Made by a program: the position numbers and the translations under genes | Assembly (NCBI RefSeq): GCF_001294575.1 | Contig: NZ_CP012676.1 | Coordinates: forward strand, 620,001 to 684,000 | DNA: 64,000 nucleotides | Reading direction: 5' to 3' | DNA from: Pseudomonas versuta | Lineage (GTDB): Bacteria > Pseudomonadota > Gammaproteobacteria > Pseudomonadales > Pseudomonadaceae | In this document: positions 31,043 through 40,895 of the stretch, in pieces | Numbering within the stretch: the stretch's first letter is position 1 | Layout of the letters: each line of letters starts with the position of its first letter | The notes under the pieces: generated by a model | The model's input: the letters and a program-made list of their open reading frames with translations, nothing else | What the model was told of the DNA's origin: nothing | Database searches by the model: none

Positions 31043-31228
31043 ATGGACACCAAACTGCTCGATATCCTCGCGTGCCCTGTTTGCAAAGGCCCGCTCAAGC
31101 TCAGCGCCGATAAAACCGAGCTGATCAGCAAGGGTGCAGGTCTGGCTTACCCGATCCGTGACGGCATTCCGGTGATGCTTGAAACCGAAGCCCGTACCCT
31201 TAGCACTGATGAGCGTCTGGATAAATGA
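31043..31228 (+). CDS. Trm112-like protein
   Basis: A 61-residue Trm112 family protein from ATG 31043, with AGGGGAA upstream. It has one Cys pair ([10 protein letters not shown]) and the typical [13 protein letters not shown] segment. In eukaryotes and archaea Trm112 activates methyltransferases; in bacteria the role is less clear. It sits between lpxK and kdsB and overlaps kdsB by four bases. Confidence 0.93.
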   Translation: MDTKLLDILACPVCKGPLKLSADKTELISKGAGLAYPIRDGIPVMLETEARTLSTDERLDK

Positions 31229-31989
31229 TTCCGGTTTTTACCGTTGTGATTCCCTCGCGCTTCGCATCGACCCGTTTGCCCGGCAAGCCGCTGCAAATGA
31301 TTGCCGGCAAGCCGATGGTTCAGCACGTCTGGGAACAGGCCTGCAAAAGCAGCGCGCAACGGGTGGTGGTTGCCACTGACGATGCGCGCATTGTCGAAGC
31401 TTGCAAGGCGTTTGGTGCTGAAGTACTGCTGACCCGCGCCGATCATGAGTCCGGTACCGACCGGCTGGCTGAAGTGGCAACCCAGCTCGGGCTGGTCAGT
31501 GATGCCATCGTGGTCAATGTGCAGGGCGATGAGCCGCTGATTCCGCCGCAAGTGATTGATCAGGTCGCGGTCAACCTGGCTGCCCACAGTGAGGCAAGCA
31601 TGGCGACCCTGGCTGAGCCGATCATGGACGTCGAGACCCTGTTCAACCCGAATGTGGTCAAGGTGGTCAGTGATATCAACGGGCTGGCGCTGACGTTCAG
31701 CCGTGCGACCTTGCCCTGGGCCCGTGATGATTTCGCTCTGCACCCCGACCAGTTGCCTGCGGGTGTGCCGTATCGCCGCCATATCGGCATCTACGCCTAT
31801 CGTGCCGGCTTCTTGCATGACTTCGTGAGCTGGGGCCCTTGCTGGCTCGAAAACACCGAGCGTCTGGAGCAATTGCGGGCACTGTGGCACGGTGTGCGAA
31901 TCCATGTGGCTGACGTCCTCGAAGCGCCTCCTGCCGGTGTCGATACGATTGAAGACCTTGAGCGCGTTCGGCGTTTGCTGGAGGCGTGA
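31225..31989 (+). CDS. kdsB: CMP-KDO synthetase
   Basis: A 254-residue KdsB, which activates KDO with CTP for LPS inner-core synthesis. The nucleotide-binding N-terminus [15 protein letters not shown] and the [11 protein letters not shown] segment are characteristic. It is cytoplasmic and lies in the overlapped run Trm112-kdsB-phosphatase-murB. Confidence 0.97.
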   Translation: MIPVFTVVIPSRFASTRLPGKPLQMIAGKPMVQHVWEQACKSSAQRVVVATDDARIVEACKAFGAEVLLTRADHESGTDRLAEVATQLGLVSDAIVVNVQGDEPLIPPQVIDQVAVNLAAHSEASMATLAEPIMDVETLFNPNVVKVVSDINGLALTFSRATLPWARDDFALHPDQLPAGVPYRRHIGIYAYRAGFLHDFVSWGPCWLENTERLEQLRALWHGVRIHVADVLEAPPAGVDTIEDLERVRRLLEA

Positions 31990-32453
31990 TGCGCGTCCTG
32001 TTCGTTTGTCTGGGTAATATCTGCCGCTCCCCTACGGCCGAAGGCGTTCTGCGTCACAAGTTGCAGGAGGCGGGTCTGGCTGGGCGCGTTGAAGTGGCTT
32101 CTGCAGGAACAGGCAACTGGCATGTTGGTGCAGCTCCCGACAAGCGTACTCAGCGTGCGGCCCTGCTGCGCGGCTTCGACTTGTCGGCACTGCGTGCGCA
32201 ACAGGTCGTAGCCCCCGACTTCAATCACTATGACCTGATTCTGGCCATGGACCTGAGCAACCTGCGGGACCTTAAAGCCTTGCAGCCCGCTCATGGCAAG
32301 GCTGAGCTTGATTTGTTCCTGCGCCGTTTCGATGGTGTTAAAGACGAAGTGCCCGACCCTTATTACGATGGCGAGGACGGCTTTGAAGAGGTACTGGATC
32401 TGGTCGAGTCTGCCTGCGATTTGCTGGTGATTGAGTTGAAGGGGCGTTTATGA
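31989..32453 (+). CDS. Low-molecular-weight protein tyrosine phosphatase
   Basis: A 154-residue phosphatase from ATG 31989 (a GTG directly before it is also possible). The active-site P-loop is VCLGNICRSPTAEG, with the nucleophilic Cys and the CX5RS signature, and the general-acid Asp is in VPDPYY. In bacteria such enzymes often control capsule or exopolysaccharide kinases; the target here is unknown. The equivalent gene in PAO1 is PA2978. It overlaps murB by four bases. Confidence 0.95.
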   Translation: MRVLFVCLGNICRSPTAEGVLRHKLQEAGLAGRVEVASAGTGNWHVGAAPDKRTQRAALLRGFDLSALRAQQVVAPDFNHYDLILAMDLSNLRDLKALQPAHGKAELDLFLRRFDGVKDEVPDPYYDGEDGFEEVLDLVESACDLLVIELKGRL

Positions 32454-33469
32454 GTTTGCTGTTGCAGGTTGATGAGTCGCTCAAGCCGTTCAATAGCTTT
32501 GGTGTGGATGTACGCGCGAGCCTGTATGCCGAGGCCCGTAGCGATGACGATGTGCATGAGGCATTGCAGTGTTCGCAGCAGCACAATTTACCTTTGCTGG
32601 TAATCGGTGGCGGTAGCAATTTGCTTCTCACCAAGGATGTACCTGCCCTGGTTCTGCGCATGGCCACCCGTGGGATTCGTGTGGTTGAAGACGATGGTCA
32701 GCGTGTGGTGGTCGAGGCCGAAGCGGGCGAGGTGTGGCATGCCTTTGTGCTGTGGACACTCGAGCAAGGCCTGTCAGGGCTGGAAAACCTCAGTTTGATC
32801 CCGGGAACAGTGGGGGCTGCGCCGGTACAGAACATTGGCGCTTATGGGGTTGAGATCAAAGACGTGTTTGCGGGGCTTACCGCGCTTGACCGGCAATCCG
32901 GCGCAATACGCGATTTCACTCTGGCTGAGTGCGATTTTGGGTACCGTGACAGCGTGTTCAAGCAACAGCCGGGTCGCTGGGTAATTCTGCGGGTCAGGTT
33001 TGCCTTGAGTCGTGCCGCAAGCCTGCACCTTGAGTACGGGCCTGTACGCCAGCGCCTGAGTGAGCAGGGTATCGAACAGCCGACGGCAACGGACGTGAGC
33101 CGCGCAATCAGCAGTATTCGTAGCGAGAAGCTTCCGGACCCGACGGTACTGGGTAACGCGGGCAGCTTCTTTAAAAATCCGCTGGTGTCGGCGGCGCTGG
33201 CTGCTGAGCTGAAGCTGGCGCACCCCGGCATGATCGGTTATCCACAAGCCGACGGGCGGGTGAAGCTGGCGGCCGGCTGGTTGATCGAAGCGGCGGGCTG
33301 GAAGGGCTTTCGTGAGGCTGATGCCGGCGTGCATCGCTTGCAATCGCTGGTTTTGGTCAACTATGGCTCGGCTACCGGTTTGCAGTTGCTGGCCCTTGCC
33401 CGGCGCATTCAGGAAGATATCGAGCAGCGCTTCGCGGTGCAGCTGGAGATGGAACCGAACCTGTATTAA
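32450..33469 (+). CDS. murB: UDP-N-acetylenolpyruvoylglucosamine reductase
   Basis: A 339-residue type I MurB, which forms UDP-MurNAc in peptidoglycan precursor synthesis using FAD and NADPH. The FAD-binding segment is VIGGGSNLLL and the catalytic Ser lies in GNAGSFFKNP. It is the last gene of the overlapped lpxK-to-murB run. Confidence 0.98.
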   Translation: MSLLLQVDESLKPFNSFGVDVRASLYAEARSDDDVHEALQCSQQHNLPLLVIGGGSNLLLTKDVPALVLRMATRGIRVVEDDGQRVVVEAEAGEVWHAFVLWTLEQGLSGLENLSLIPGTVGAAPVQNIGAYGVEIKDVFAGLTALDRQSGAIRDFTLAECDFGYRDSVFKQQPGRWVILRVRFALSRAASLHLEYGPVRQRLSEQGIEQPTATDVSRAISSIRSEKLPDPTVLGNAGSFFKNPLVSAALAAELKLAHPGMIGYPQADGRVKLAAGWLIEAAGWKGFREADAGVHRLQSLVLVNYGSATGLQLLALARRIQEDIEQRFAVQLEMEPNLY

Positions 33470-33532
33470 TGGCTGCAGTGAGCCGGTGGGGTTGCACGTA
33501 CTGCGCCCCCTGTTTCCCGATCTGGGTGATTA

Positions 33533-34144
33533 ATGAAGCAAATACCGGCATGGGCGATAGCGTTGACCCTGGTGACGTTAACCGGGTGTACGACCGCTCC
33601 GCCCAAAGACCAGAGCAATCTGTGCAATATCTATCGTCAGTACCCTGCCTGGTACAAGGACTCTGTCGCGATGCAGAGCCGCTGGGGAACGCCTCCTCAT
33701 GTGGCGATGGCAATCATGAAACAGGAAAGCAGCTTTGTCGCCGACGCGCTTCCGCCCCGGGCTTATCTTCTGTGGGTAATTCCGTGGGGCAGGGTCAGCC
33801 CGTCATACGGCTATGCGCAAGCTCAGCCGCCTGCTTGGAAGGATTTTGAGCGGAGCATGGGCAGTAGCGGTTCACGCGACAACTTCGCCGACACCATCAT
33901 GTTTATCGGCTGGTATGCCGCCGGTACGCAGCAGCAACTGGGCATTTCCAAATGGGATGCCTACAACCAGTATCTGGCGTATCACGAGGGCAGGGGCGGG
34001 TTCAGTCGTAATACCTATCGCGCCAAGCCCTGGCTGATGCAGGTGGCCCGCAAGGTTGAGCAACAGTCGAAAACCTATGGTGCGCAACTTAATCAGTGCC
34101 GTGGAGAGCTGGAAAGTAACAGGCGTTCGTTCTGGTTCTTCTAG
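33533..34144 (+). CDS. Lytic transglycosylase-like lipoprotein
   Basis: A 203-residue predicted lipoprotein. The signal peptide ends in the lipobox LTGC (Cys19), placing it in a membrane facing the periplasm. The SLT-like domain has AIMKQESSF, with the catalytic Glu, and SPSYGYAQ downstream, then the AYHEGRGGF segment typical of SLT folds. It should cleave peptidoglycan glycan strands. The gene is not present at this place in PAO1 as I recall it. It is 63 bp after murB and convergent with rne. Confidence 0.85.
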   Translation: MKQIPAWAIALTLVTLTGCTTAPPKDQSNLCNIYRQYPAWYKDSVAMQSRWGTPPHVAMAIMKQESSFVADALPPRAYLLWVIPWGRVSPSYGYAQAQPPAWKDFERSMGSSGSRDNFADTIMFIGWYAAGTQQQLGISKWDAYNQYLAYHEGRGGFSRNTYRAKPWLMQVARKVEQQSKTYGAQLNQCRGELESNRRSFWFF

Positions 34145-34159
34145 CGCCCCGCAATTCAT

Positions 34160-34219
34160 TGTAGGAGCGAGCTTTTCAGTGCGCTTGTAAACAGCTCGCG
34201 AGCTAGCTCGCTCCTACAG
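34160..34219. repeat. REP pair, GTAGGAGCGAGC family
   Basis: GTAGGAGCGAGC at 34161 and its inverse GCTCGCTCCTAC near 34217 enclose a short spacer. It lies in the convergent gap before the rne terminator. Confidence 0.85.
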
Positions 34220-34242
34220 TTGATACGGTAGATAACGGAAAT

Positions 34243-34281
34243 AAAAAAAGCCCCGCCAGTTCAGAACTGGCGGGGCTTTTT
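34243..34281. terminator. Bidirectional terminator of rne
   Basis: AAAAAGCCCCGCCAGTTC and its exact inverse form a long stem with T-runs on both strands, between the SLT gene and rne. Confidence 0.92.
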
Positions 34282-34295
34282 AGTGGCCTGCAGAA

Positions 34296-37200
34296 TTAGA
34301 CGAGCGGTTTGTGCTCGTGTTCATTGCCTTCGGCTACGGTTTCGCCAGCAGCTGCTTGAGCGGCAGCAGCGGCGGCTGCTTCACGCTTGCGGCGACGTAC
34401 TTCGCGCGGGTCGTTGGGAGCGCGACCGTTGCTTGGCGCAGTGCTGGCAACCGGAGCTGCAACCACTACTTCAGTTACTTCAGTCGCTACAACGACTTCT
34501 GCCGGAGCAGGCTGTGCAACCACGACTGTCTCGATCACGGCGGCTTCAGTCACTACGGCTTCAACAGCAACCGGTTCTGCAACAGGAGCCGGAGCAGCCT
34601 CAACAATAGCCGGCTCGGCAATTGGCTCGCGTACAAAGCGGGCTTCCTTGACATGCTCAGGCGCTTTCTCGATGGCTGGTGCCTCAACAACCGGTGCTTC
34701 CACGCTTGGCGCTTCTACTGCCGGTGCTTCGACTACAGCTTCAATCACAGGCTCTGGCGCAGCTACTACTGGCGCTTCGACTGCAGGGGCAGGCTCGACA
34801 GCTACCTGAACTTCAGGCTGTGCTTGCGGCGCTGCAACGACTTCGACTTCCGGCGCCTTGACTGCTTCGACCGGGGTTGTTGCTTCAACAATCGGCGCTT
34901 CAACCACTGGCACTTCAACTGCAGGGGCTTCAACAACCGGGGTTGGCACTATGGCTACTTCAGTTGTTTGAGCTTTTTCTGCAACCACGGTTTCTGCCGG
35001 AGCCGATTCCTGAACGGTTTGGGTGGCACGTTCTGCCTGCTGATTGGCCTGGGCTTCAGCAGGAGCGCTGATGACCGAGCTGGCAACAGCTTCAGTGACG
35101 GCCAGGCCGGCAGCCAGTTCAGTGGCGGACGGTGCGTTTTCGCCGTTGCCTTCTTCGCTGTTTTCTTCCGAACCTTCAATCACGTTGCCGTTGGCATCGC
35201 GTTGACGCTCACGACGGTTGCTGCGGCGACGCTGGCCACGGGAGCGGCGGCGTGGACGATCGCCTTCGGCGTTGTCCTGCGACTCGTCCTGCGATTGCTC
35301 TTCGTTCGACAGAACTTCTTCGTCTTCGGTGGCGGCTACAGGTTGTACTTCGCGTGGTGCACGTTCTTCGCGGGGTGCGCGCGGCTGGCGTTCTTCGCGC
35401 GGTGGACGCGGTGCGCGCTCTTCTTCGGCGGCGACTGCAGCAACGGCTGCTACAGGAGCTGCATCCAGAGGCTCGCGCAATTCGCGAACGCGCTCTTCAC
35501 GGGCATCGCCACGTGGCTTGCGCTCTTCACGAGGTGCGCGTGGAGCACGTTCTTCGCGTGGAGGACGCGGTGCGCGTTCTTCGCGGGCTACTGCAACTAC
35601 CGGAGTTTCTTCGCGCGGCTCGCGAACTTCGCGTGGTGCGCGTTCTTCCCGCGGTGCACGCTCTTCGCGTGGCTTGCGCTCTTCATCGCGACGGCCATTG
35701 CGATTGCGGCTTTGCTGGCGACCATTGCGGCGCTCTTCATTGCGCGCAGGACGTTCAGGAGTTGCCGGCTTCTCAACCACGGTCGGAGCCGCAGGCTCTT
35801 CTTTGGAGGCGAACAGGCTTACCAGCGATTTGACCAGGCCTTTGAACAGGCTCGGCTCGGCGATGGTGGCGGCCGGTGCAGCAGCTGGAGCCGGTGCGGC
35901 AGCAGCTTCGGTCGGAACCGGTGCCGATGTGCGCGGCGGTGCTGTTTTAACTGCAGCTTCCTGGCGAACCAGAGTGCGAGTGGCGGCAGCCGGCTGAACT
36001 TCTTCCACTTCAGCAGCAGCGGCAGCAATTTCGTAGCTGGACTGGTTGGTGTGGGCTTCCGGGCTGTCATCACGCAGGCGCTGAACTTCGAAGTGCGGCG
36101 TTTCGAGGTGATCGTTCGGCAGGATGATGATGCGTGCACGGGTACGCAGTTCGATTTTAGTAATCGAGTTGCGCTTCTCGTTGAGCAGGAACGCGGCCAC
36201 CGGGATTGGCACCTGGGCGCGCACTTCGGCAGTGCGGTCTTTCAGGGCTTCTTCTTCGATCAGGCGCAGAATGGCCAGCGACAGCGATTCAACGTCACGG
36301 ATGATGCCGGTGCCATTGCAGCGTGGGCAAACGATGCCGCTGCTTTCGCCCAGCGATGGACGCAGGCGCTGACGGGACATTTCCAACAAGCCAAAGCGCG
36401 AGATGCGGCCGACTTGTACGCGGGCACGGTCTGCTTCCAGGCACTCGCGGACTTTTTCTTCCACTGCGCGCTGGTTTTTGGCGGGGGTCATGTCAATGAA
36501 GTCGATGACGATCAGGCCGCCGATGTCGCGCAGGCGCAACTGACGGGCGATTTCTTCAGCCGCTTCAAGGTTGGTTTGCAGTGCGGTTTCTTCGATATCG
36601 CTGCCTTTGGTGGCGCGCGCCGAGTTGATGTCGATGGACACCAGGGCTTCGGTCGGGTCGATAACGATGGAGCCACCGGAAGGCAGTTCAACGACGCGCT
36701 GGAAGGCGGTCTCGATCTGGCTTTCGATCTGGAAACGATTGAACAGCGGAACGCTGTCTTCGTAGAGTTTGATTTTGCTGGCGTACTGCGGCATGACCTG
36801 GCGGATGAAGGTCAGGGCTTCGTCCTGGGCTTCAACGCTGTCGATCAGTACTTCGCCGATATCCTGACGCAGGTAGTCGCGGATGGCGCGGATGATCACG
36901 TTGCTTTCCTGATAGATCAGGAATGGCGCGGAGCGATCCAGGGAGGCTTCTTTAATGGCGGTCCAGAGTTGCAGCAGGTAATCGAGGTCCCACTGCATTT
37001 CTTCGCTGCTGCGGCCCAGGCCGGCAGTGCGCACGATCAGGCCCATGTCGGCAGGGGCGATCAGGCCGTTCAGTGCTTCACGCAGTTCGTTGCGCTCTTC
37101 ACCTTCGATGCGACGGGAGATGCCGCCGGCACGCGGGTTGTTAGGCATCAGAACCAGATAGCGGCCAGCGAGGCTGATGAAGGTGGTCAGGGCTGCGCCC

Positions 37201-37529
37201 TTGTTGCCACGCTCTTCTTTCTCGACCTGCACGATAACTTCCTGGCCTTCGCTCAGGACGTCCTTGATGTTGACGCGGCCTTCGGGGGCTTTCTTGAAGT
37301 ACTCGCGGGAGATTTCTTTAAGTGGCAGGAAGCCGTGGCGCTCAGAGCCAAAATCGACAAAGGCAGCCTCAAGGCTCGGTTCGATGCGAGTAATACGGCC
37401 TTTGTAGATATTGGCTTTCTTCTGCTCGCGCGCACCCGACTCGATGTCCAGGTCGTAGAGGCGTTGGCCATCTACCAGTGCAACACGCAACTCTTCAGGT
37501 TGAGTTGCGTTAATCAGCATTCTTTTCAT
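34296..37529 (-). CDS. rne: Ribonuclease E
   Basis: A 1077-residue RNase E, the endonuclease that starts mRNA decay, matures rRNA and tRNA, and scaffolds the degradosome at the inner membrane. The S1 domain is at about 38-125, catalytic Asp residues are in [11 protein letters not shown] and IVIDFIDM, and the zinc-link CPRCNG is near 404. The C-terminal half is disordered: Arg-rich REERAPR repeats at about 600-760, then long Pro/Val/Ala/Glu repeats to the end. A 1126-codon antisense frame overlaps it and is a coding artefact. A strong minus-strand promoter 640 bp upstream implies a long leader. Confidence 0.98.
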   Translation of the reverse strand: MKRMLINATQPEELRVALVDGQRLYDLDIESGAREQKKANIYKGRITRIEPSLEAAFVDFGSERHGFLPLKEISREYFKKAPEGRVNIKDVLSEGQEVIVQVEKEERGNKGAALTTFISLAGRYLVLMPNNPRAGGISRRIEGEERNELREALNGLIAPADMGLIVRTAGLGRSSEEMQWDLDYLLQLWTAIKEASLDRSAPFLIYQESNVIIRAIRDYLRQDIGEVLIDSVEAQDEALTFIRQVMPQYASKIKLYEDSVPLFNRFQIESQIETAFQRVVELPSGGSIVIDPTEALVSIDINSARATKGSDIEETALQTNLEAAEEIARQLRLRDIGGLIVIDFIDMTPAKNQRAVEEKVRECLEADRARVQVGRISRFGLLEMSRQRLRPSLGESSGIVCPRCNGTGIIRDVESLSLAILRLIEEEALKDRTAEVRAQVPIPVAAFLLNEKRNSITKIELRTRARIIILPNDHLETPHFEVQRLRDDSPEAHTNQSSYEIAAAAAEVEEVQPAAATRTLVRQEAAVKTAPPRTSAPVPTEAAAAPAPAAAPAATIAEPSLFKGLVKSLVSLFASKEEPAAPTVVEKPATPERPARNEERRNGRQQSRNRNGRRDEERKPREERAPREERAPREVREPREETPVVAVAREERAPRPPREERAPRAPREERKPRGDAREERVRELREPLDAAPVAAVAAVAAEEERAPRPPREERQPRAPREERAPREVQPVAATEDEEVLSNEEQSQDESQDNAEGDRPRRRSRGQRRRSNRRERQRDANGNVIEGSEENSEEGNGENAPSATELAAGLAVTEAVASSVISAPAEAQANQQAERATQTVQESAPAETVVAEKAQTTEVAIVPTPVVEAPAVEVPVVEAPIVEATTPVEAVKAPEVEVVAAPQAQPEVQVAVEPAPAVEAPVVAAPEPVIEAVVEAPAVEAPSVEAPVVEAPAIEKAPEHVKEARFVREPIAEPAIVEAAPAPVAEPVAVEAVVTEAAVIETVVVAQPAPAEVVVATEVTEVVVAAPVASTAPSNGRAPNDPREVRRRKREAAAAAAAQAAAGETVAEGNEHEHKPLV

Positions 37530-38163
37530 GTTGTACCGTCGGTTTCCGGGCTACCGGAAACGGCGTTCGGCACACACGACTTCTCATGGTCGGTGTCAGG
37601 TGCGTCAGGAGCAGTTGGCCACTCCTGTGTCCAGCGAGGTTCGACCAATGGGGGCGAAGTCGCGACTTACGCTTCCTGCTTGCTGTGGTGACTTAAGCAC
37701 TCAGTCAGGAGGAGGAATCAACCATCGGCTGTGGACGAGATGAAGCGTCTTGATAAAGCCTAATGCTACACAGTCCGGCGGTTGTGCATCTCCACCCTAC
37801 ACGTATCCCTGATAATTCGGGTGCTGCCGCGCGCAGAATCCGCAGCGGGTTGGCATTTACCGTGTCCTCCAAAAGGGGAGTTCACGCATCATGGCTAATA
37901 AAGGCGATGTTTCCGAAGCATTCGCTTGAAATGCCCGAAGCTGACTGCACTTTGTGAACTGGCCGTGAATATCGGCGTAAAAGGCGAGTTTGCACTCTGC
38001 TTTCCAGGCTCGCTTCAGGCCTCATGTCACCTGCGCTTGTTACAACTCCAGGTGTTCCGTATGCAGCAAAAGCCCCGTAGGACGGCCTCGCGTCCTGATT
38101 AAGAGCGTTGAGCAGGGCCGGTTATTCACCGTTAATCCGCTGTCCAGGCCGCTTTTGGCGGCG
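37530..38163 (-). promoter_or_regulatory. Long rne 5' leader
   Basis: About 630 bp separate the rne start from the predicted transcription start near 38163. No gene is supported here. Just before the start codon TTTCCGG and CCGGAAA form a hairpin (around 37546-37563). In E. coli the rne leader folds into hairpins through which RNase E limits its own mRNA; the length and structure here fit the same type of control. Confidence 0.6.
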
Positions 38164-38169
38164 TTCGCG

Positions 38170-38198
38170 ACTATAGCAGCAATGATTAAGTGCTTCAA
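38170..38198 (-). promoter_or_regulatory. rne promoter
   Basis: On the minus strand TTGAAG (38198-38193), a 17-bp spacer and TATAGT (38175-38170) give a good sigma-70 promoter reading toward rne. Confidence 0.7.
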
Positions 38199-38219
38199 TT
38201 CCATAAAAAATTGTTATCA
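38191..38219 (+). promoter_or_regulatory. rluC promoter, possibly leaderless
   Basis: TATCAT at 38214-38219 is a good -10; TGCTTC 17 bp upstream is a weak -35. The start site would be near 38226, almost on the rluC ATG at 38228, and no ribosome-binding site precedes that ATG. It overlaps the rne -35 on the other strand. Confidence 0.5.
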
Positions 38220-38227
38220 TCCGCGGC

Positions 38228-39187
38228 ATGATGACCACTACCCCCCCGACCCCCAGCGTTCAGCTGCTTGAGGTCTCGCCGGAATATGCCGGCCAACGCA
38301 TCGACAACTTTTTACTTGCACGGCTCAAGGGTGTTCCCAAGACCTTGATTTACCGCATTTTGCGCAAAGGCGAAGTGCGTGTGAACAAGGGGCGGATCAA
38401 GCCCGAGTACAAGCTGCAGGCGGGCGATATCGTGCGCGTGCCGCCGGTTCGCGTGCCGGAGCGTGACGAGCCGGTACCTGTGGCGCAGGGTTTGTTGCAG
38501 CGACTCGAAGCTGCCATTGTCTATGAAGACAAGGCGCTGATTGTGCTGAACAAGCCGGCCGGTATCGCTGTTCATGGCGGTAGCGGTCTGAATTTCGGCG
38601 TGATTGAAGCCTTCCGTCAGATGCGTCCCGATGCCAAGGAGCTGGAGCTGGTGCATCGCCTGGACCGTGATACTTCCGGTCTGTTGATGATCGCCAAGAA
38701 GCGCAGCATGTTGCGTCACTTGCATGCCGCTTTGCGCGGTGATGGTGTCGACAAGCGCTACATGGCGCTGGTGCGCGGTAACTGGGCTGCCTCGATCAAG
38801 CAGGTGCGCGCGCCGCTGATGAAGAGCAATCTGCGTTCCGGGGAGCGCATGGTTGAGGTCAACGAAGAAGGCAAGGAGTCGGTCACCGTGTTCAAGGTGC
38901 TGCGTCGCTTCGGCGATTTCGCAACCATGATCGAGGCCAAGCCGATTACCGGGCGTACACACCAGATTCGTGTGCACACATTGCATGCAGGTCACTGTAT
39001 TGCCGGTGACACCAAGTATGGCGATGAAGGCTTCTCTAAAGAAATTCGCGACCTGGGTGGCAAGCGCCTGTTCTTGCATGCCTACATGTTGACGGTGCCT
39101 CTGCCGGAGGGTGGCGAGTTGAAACTGCAGGCCCCTGTTGATGAAATGTGGGCCAAAACCGTGGAGCGCCTGCTGAGTGCCGAATGA
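38228..39187 (+). CDS. rluC: 23S rRNA pseudouridine synthase C
   Basis: A 319-residue RluA-family enzyme that makes pseudouridines at 955, 2504 and 2580 (E. coli numbers) of 23S rRNA. The N-terminal S4-like RNA-binding domain is at about 20-85, and the catalytic motif [13 protein letters not shown] is at about 142-154 with the active Asp. RluC is divergent from rne in enterics and pseudomonads, as here. ATG 38228 is followed at once by a second ATG. Confidence 0.95.
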   Translation: MMTTTPPTPSVQLLEVSPEYAGQRIDNFLLARLKGVPKTLIYRILRKGEVRVNKGRIKPEYKLQAGDIVRVPPVRVPERDEPVPVAQGLLQRLEAAIVYEDKALIVLNKPAGIAVHGGSGLNFGVIEAFRQMRPDAKELELVHRLDRDTSGLLMIAKKRSMLRHLHAALRGDGVDKRYMALVRGNWAASIKQVRAPLMKSNLRSGERMVEVNEEGKESVTVFKVLRRFGDFATMIEAKPITGRTHQIRVHTLHAGHCIAGDTKYGDEGFSKEIRDLGGKRLFLHAYMLTVPLPEGGELKLQAPVDEMWAKTVERLLSAE

Positions 39188-39839
39188 GTACAAGCTGCTG
39201 ATTTTTGACTGGGACGGGACGCTGGCCGACTCGGTTGGTCGAATTGTCGCTGCGATGCATGTTGCGGCGCAGCGTGCGGGCCGTCCTGAGCGTGATGAAG
39301 AGGCAGTTAAGGGGATTATTGGCCTGGGCTTGCCTGAGGCCATCCTGACGCTTTATCCAGACATGACAGAAGCCCAGGTAATTGCCTTTCGCCAGCATTA
39401 TGCTGATGTCTATATGGCCATGGATACCGAGCCGTCACCGCTGTTTGCGGGGGTTGCCGAGTCGCTCGAGGCCTTTCGTGCCGAGGGTTACCGGCTGGCA
39501 GTTGCTACGGGCAAGGCCCGTCGGGGGCTTGATCGGGTGCTTAAAGCCCATGGCTGGGAAGATTTTTTCGATATCACCCGCGCGGCAGATGAGACGGCCA
39601 GCAAGCCTGACCCATTGATGCTGAATCAAATACTGGCCCATTGTGCGGTGCAGCCCGGTCAGGCCTTGATGGTGGGAGATGCTTCTTTTGATTTGCTGAT
39701 GGCGCGCAACGCAGGTATTGACTCTGTAGCGGTGAGCTATGGTGCTCAGTCGGTCGCGCGTTTGCTTGAGTTCGAGCCCCGGTTGGCGATTGATAGTTTT
39801 CCAGAATTGCGCGCCTGGCTGAATCGTCGGGTTAATTAA
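39177..39839 (+). CDS. HAD-superfamily hydrolase, phosphoglycolate phosphatase-like
   Basis: A 220-residue HAD hydrolase starting at GTG 39177, overlapping rluC by 11 bp. The motifs are all present: motif [11 protein letters not shown] with both Asp residues, motif II ATGK, and motif III/IV in [12 protein letters not shown]. It should remove phosphate from a small metabolite; its relatives are annotated as Gph-like. It corresponds in place to PAO1 PA2974. Confidence 0.92.
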   Translation: MPNEYKLLIFDWDGTLADSVGRIVAAMHVAAQRAGRPERDEEAVKGIIGLGLPEAILTLYPDMTEAQVIAFRQHYADVYMAMDTEPSPLFAGVAESLEAFRAEGYRLAVATGKARRGLDRVLKAHGWEDFFDITRAADETASKPDPLMLNQILAHCAVQPGQALMVGDASFDLLMARNAGIDSVAVSYGAQSVARLLEFEPRLAIDSFPELRAWLNRRVN

Positions 39840-39859
39840 GGTTTTTGCTGGGGTAGAGC

Positions 39860-40846
39860 ATGGTTGATCAATGGAAGGCACCTGCAGAGTCTGAACCGGT
39901 TGGCGGTGATGACAAGAGCTGGAAATTGCTGGAAAAAACCTTGTTGGCGGGTATCCAGGAGCAGCGCCGGGCGCGTCGCTGGGGCATTTTGTTCAAGGCC
40001 CTTACTTTCTGTTACCTGATCATGGTGTTGTTTCTGTTTTCTCCGTTGATGGATATGGAGCGCAGTGCCACCAGTAGCGCGTATACCGCCTTGATCGACG
40101 TGCGCGGAGTGATCGCGGATAAAGAGGCTGCGAGTGCCGACAATCTGGTCACCAGCCTGCAAGCTGCGTTCGATGACCCCAAGGTCAAGGGTGTAGTGCT
40201 GCGCATCAACAGCCCGGGGGGCAGTCCGGTGCAGTCAGGTTATGTCTACGATGAGATTCGCCGTCTGCGCGGCCTGCACCCTGATATCAAGGTGTATGCG
40301 GTGATTTCAGATCTGGGTGCCTCGGGTGCTTATTACATTGCCAGTGCGGCCGATGAAATTTACGCCGACAAAGCCAGTCTGGTTGGCTCGATCGGGGTAA
40401 CGGCTGCTGGTTTTGGTTTTGTCGGGGCAATGGACAAGCTGGGTATTCAGCGTCGTGCCTACACTTCTGGCGAGCACAAAGCCTTTCTTGATCCGTTCGA
40501 GCCTGAAAAGCCGGACGAGACCAAGTTCTGGCAGGGCGTGTTGAATGTCACCCATGAGCAGTTTATTGCCAGCGTCAAGCAAGGCCGTGGCGATCGTCTC
40601 AAGGACAAGGATCATCCTGAGCTGTTCTCGGGGCTGGTCTGGACTGGTCAGCAGGCTTTGCCGCTGGGTTTGATCGATGGACTGGGCAATGCCAGTTCGG
40701 TTGCGCGTGATGTGATCGGTGAAAAAGAGCTGGTTGATTTCACGGTGCAAGAATCGGCTTTCGATCGTTTCTCTAAAAAGCTGGGTGCCAGTGTCGCTGA
40801 GCAATTGGCGATGTGGATGGGGTTTCAGGGTCCAACGCTGCGCTGA
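39860..40846 (+). CDS. sppA: Signal peptide peptidase SppA, short form
   Basis: A 328-residue inner-membrane serine protease that degrades released signal peptides. One membrane helix is at about 55-72, then a periplasmic S49 domain: RINSPGGSPVQSG, the nucleophilic Ser in DLGASGAYYIAS and the general base Lys in SGEHKAFLDPF. It is the half-size form (not the 67-kDa double-domain type). It ends the rluC-HAD-sppA run. Confidence 0.93.
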   Translation: MVDQWKAPAESEPVGGDDKSWKLLEKTLLAGIQEQRRARRWGILFKALTFCYLIMVLFLFSPLMDMERSATSSAYTALIDVRGVIADKEAASADNLVTSLQAAFDDPKVKGVVLRINSPGGSPVQSGYVYDEIRRLRGLHPDIKVYAVISDLGASGAYYIASAADEIYADKASLVGSIGVTAAGFGFVGAMDKLGIQRRAYTSGEHKAFLDPFEPEKPDETKFWQGVLNVTHEQFIASVKQGRGDRLKDKDHPELFSGLVWTGQQALPLGLIDGLGNASSVARDVIGEKELVDFTVQESAFDRFSKKLGASVAEQLAMWMGFQGPTLR

Positions 40847-40859
40847 TCGGTAGTTATTT

Positions 40860-40892
40860 AAAAAAACCGGCCTCAGATGGCCGGTTTTTTTT
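40860..40892. terminator. Bidirectional terminator between sppA and maf
   Basis: AAAAAACCGGCC and GGCCGGTTTTTT form a strong stem with a six-base loop and T-runs on both strands. Confidence 0.92.
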
Positions 40893-40895
40893 GTT

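Noticed and set aside
34311..37691. 1126-codon open frame on the plus strand
   Set aside because: It is the antisense of rne. The composition (Cys, Phe, Arg-rich runs) and repeats mirror the rne tail, and no domain is recognisable.
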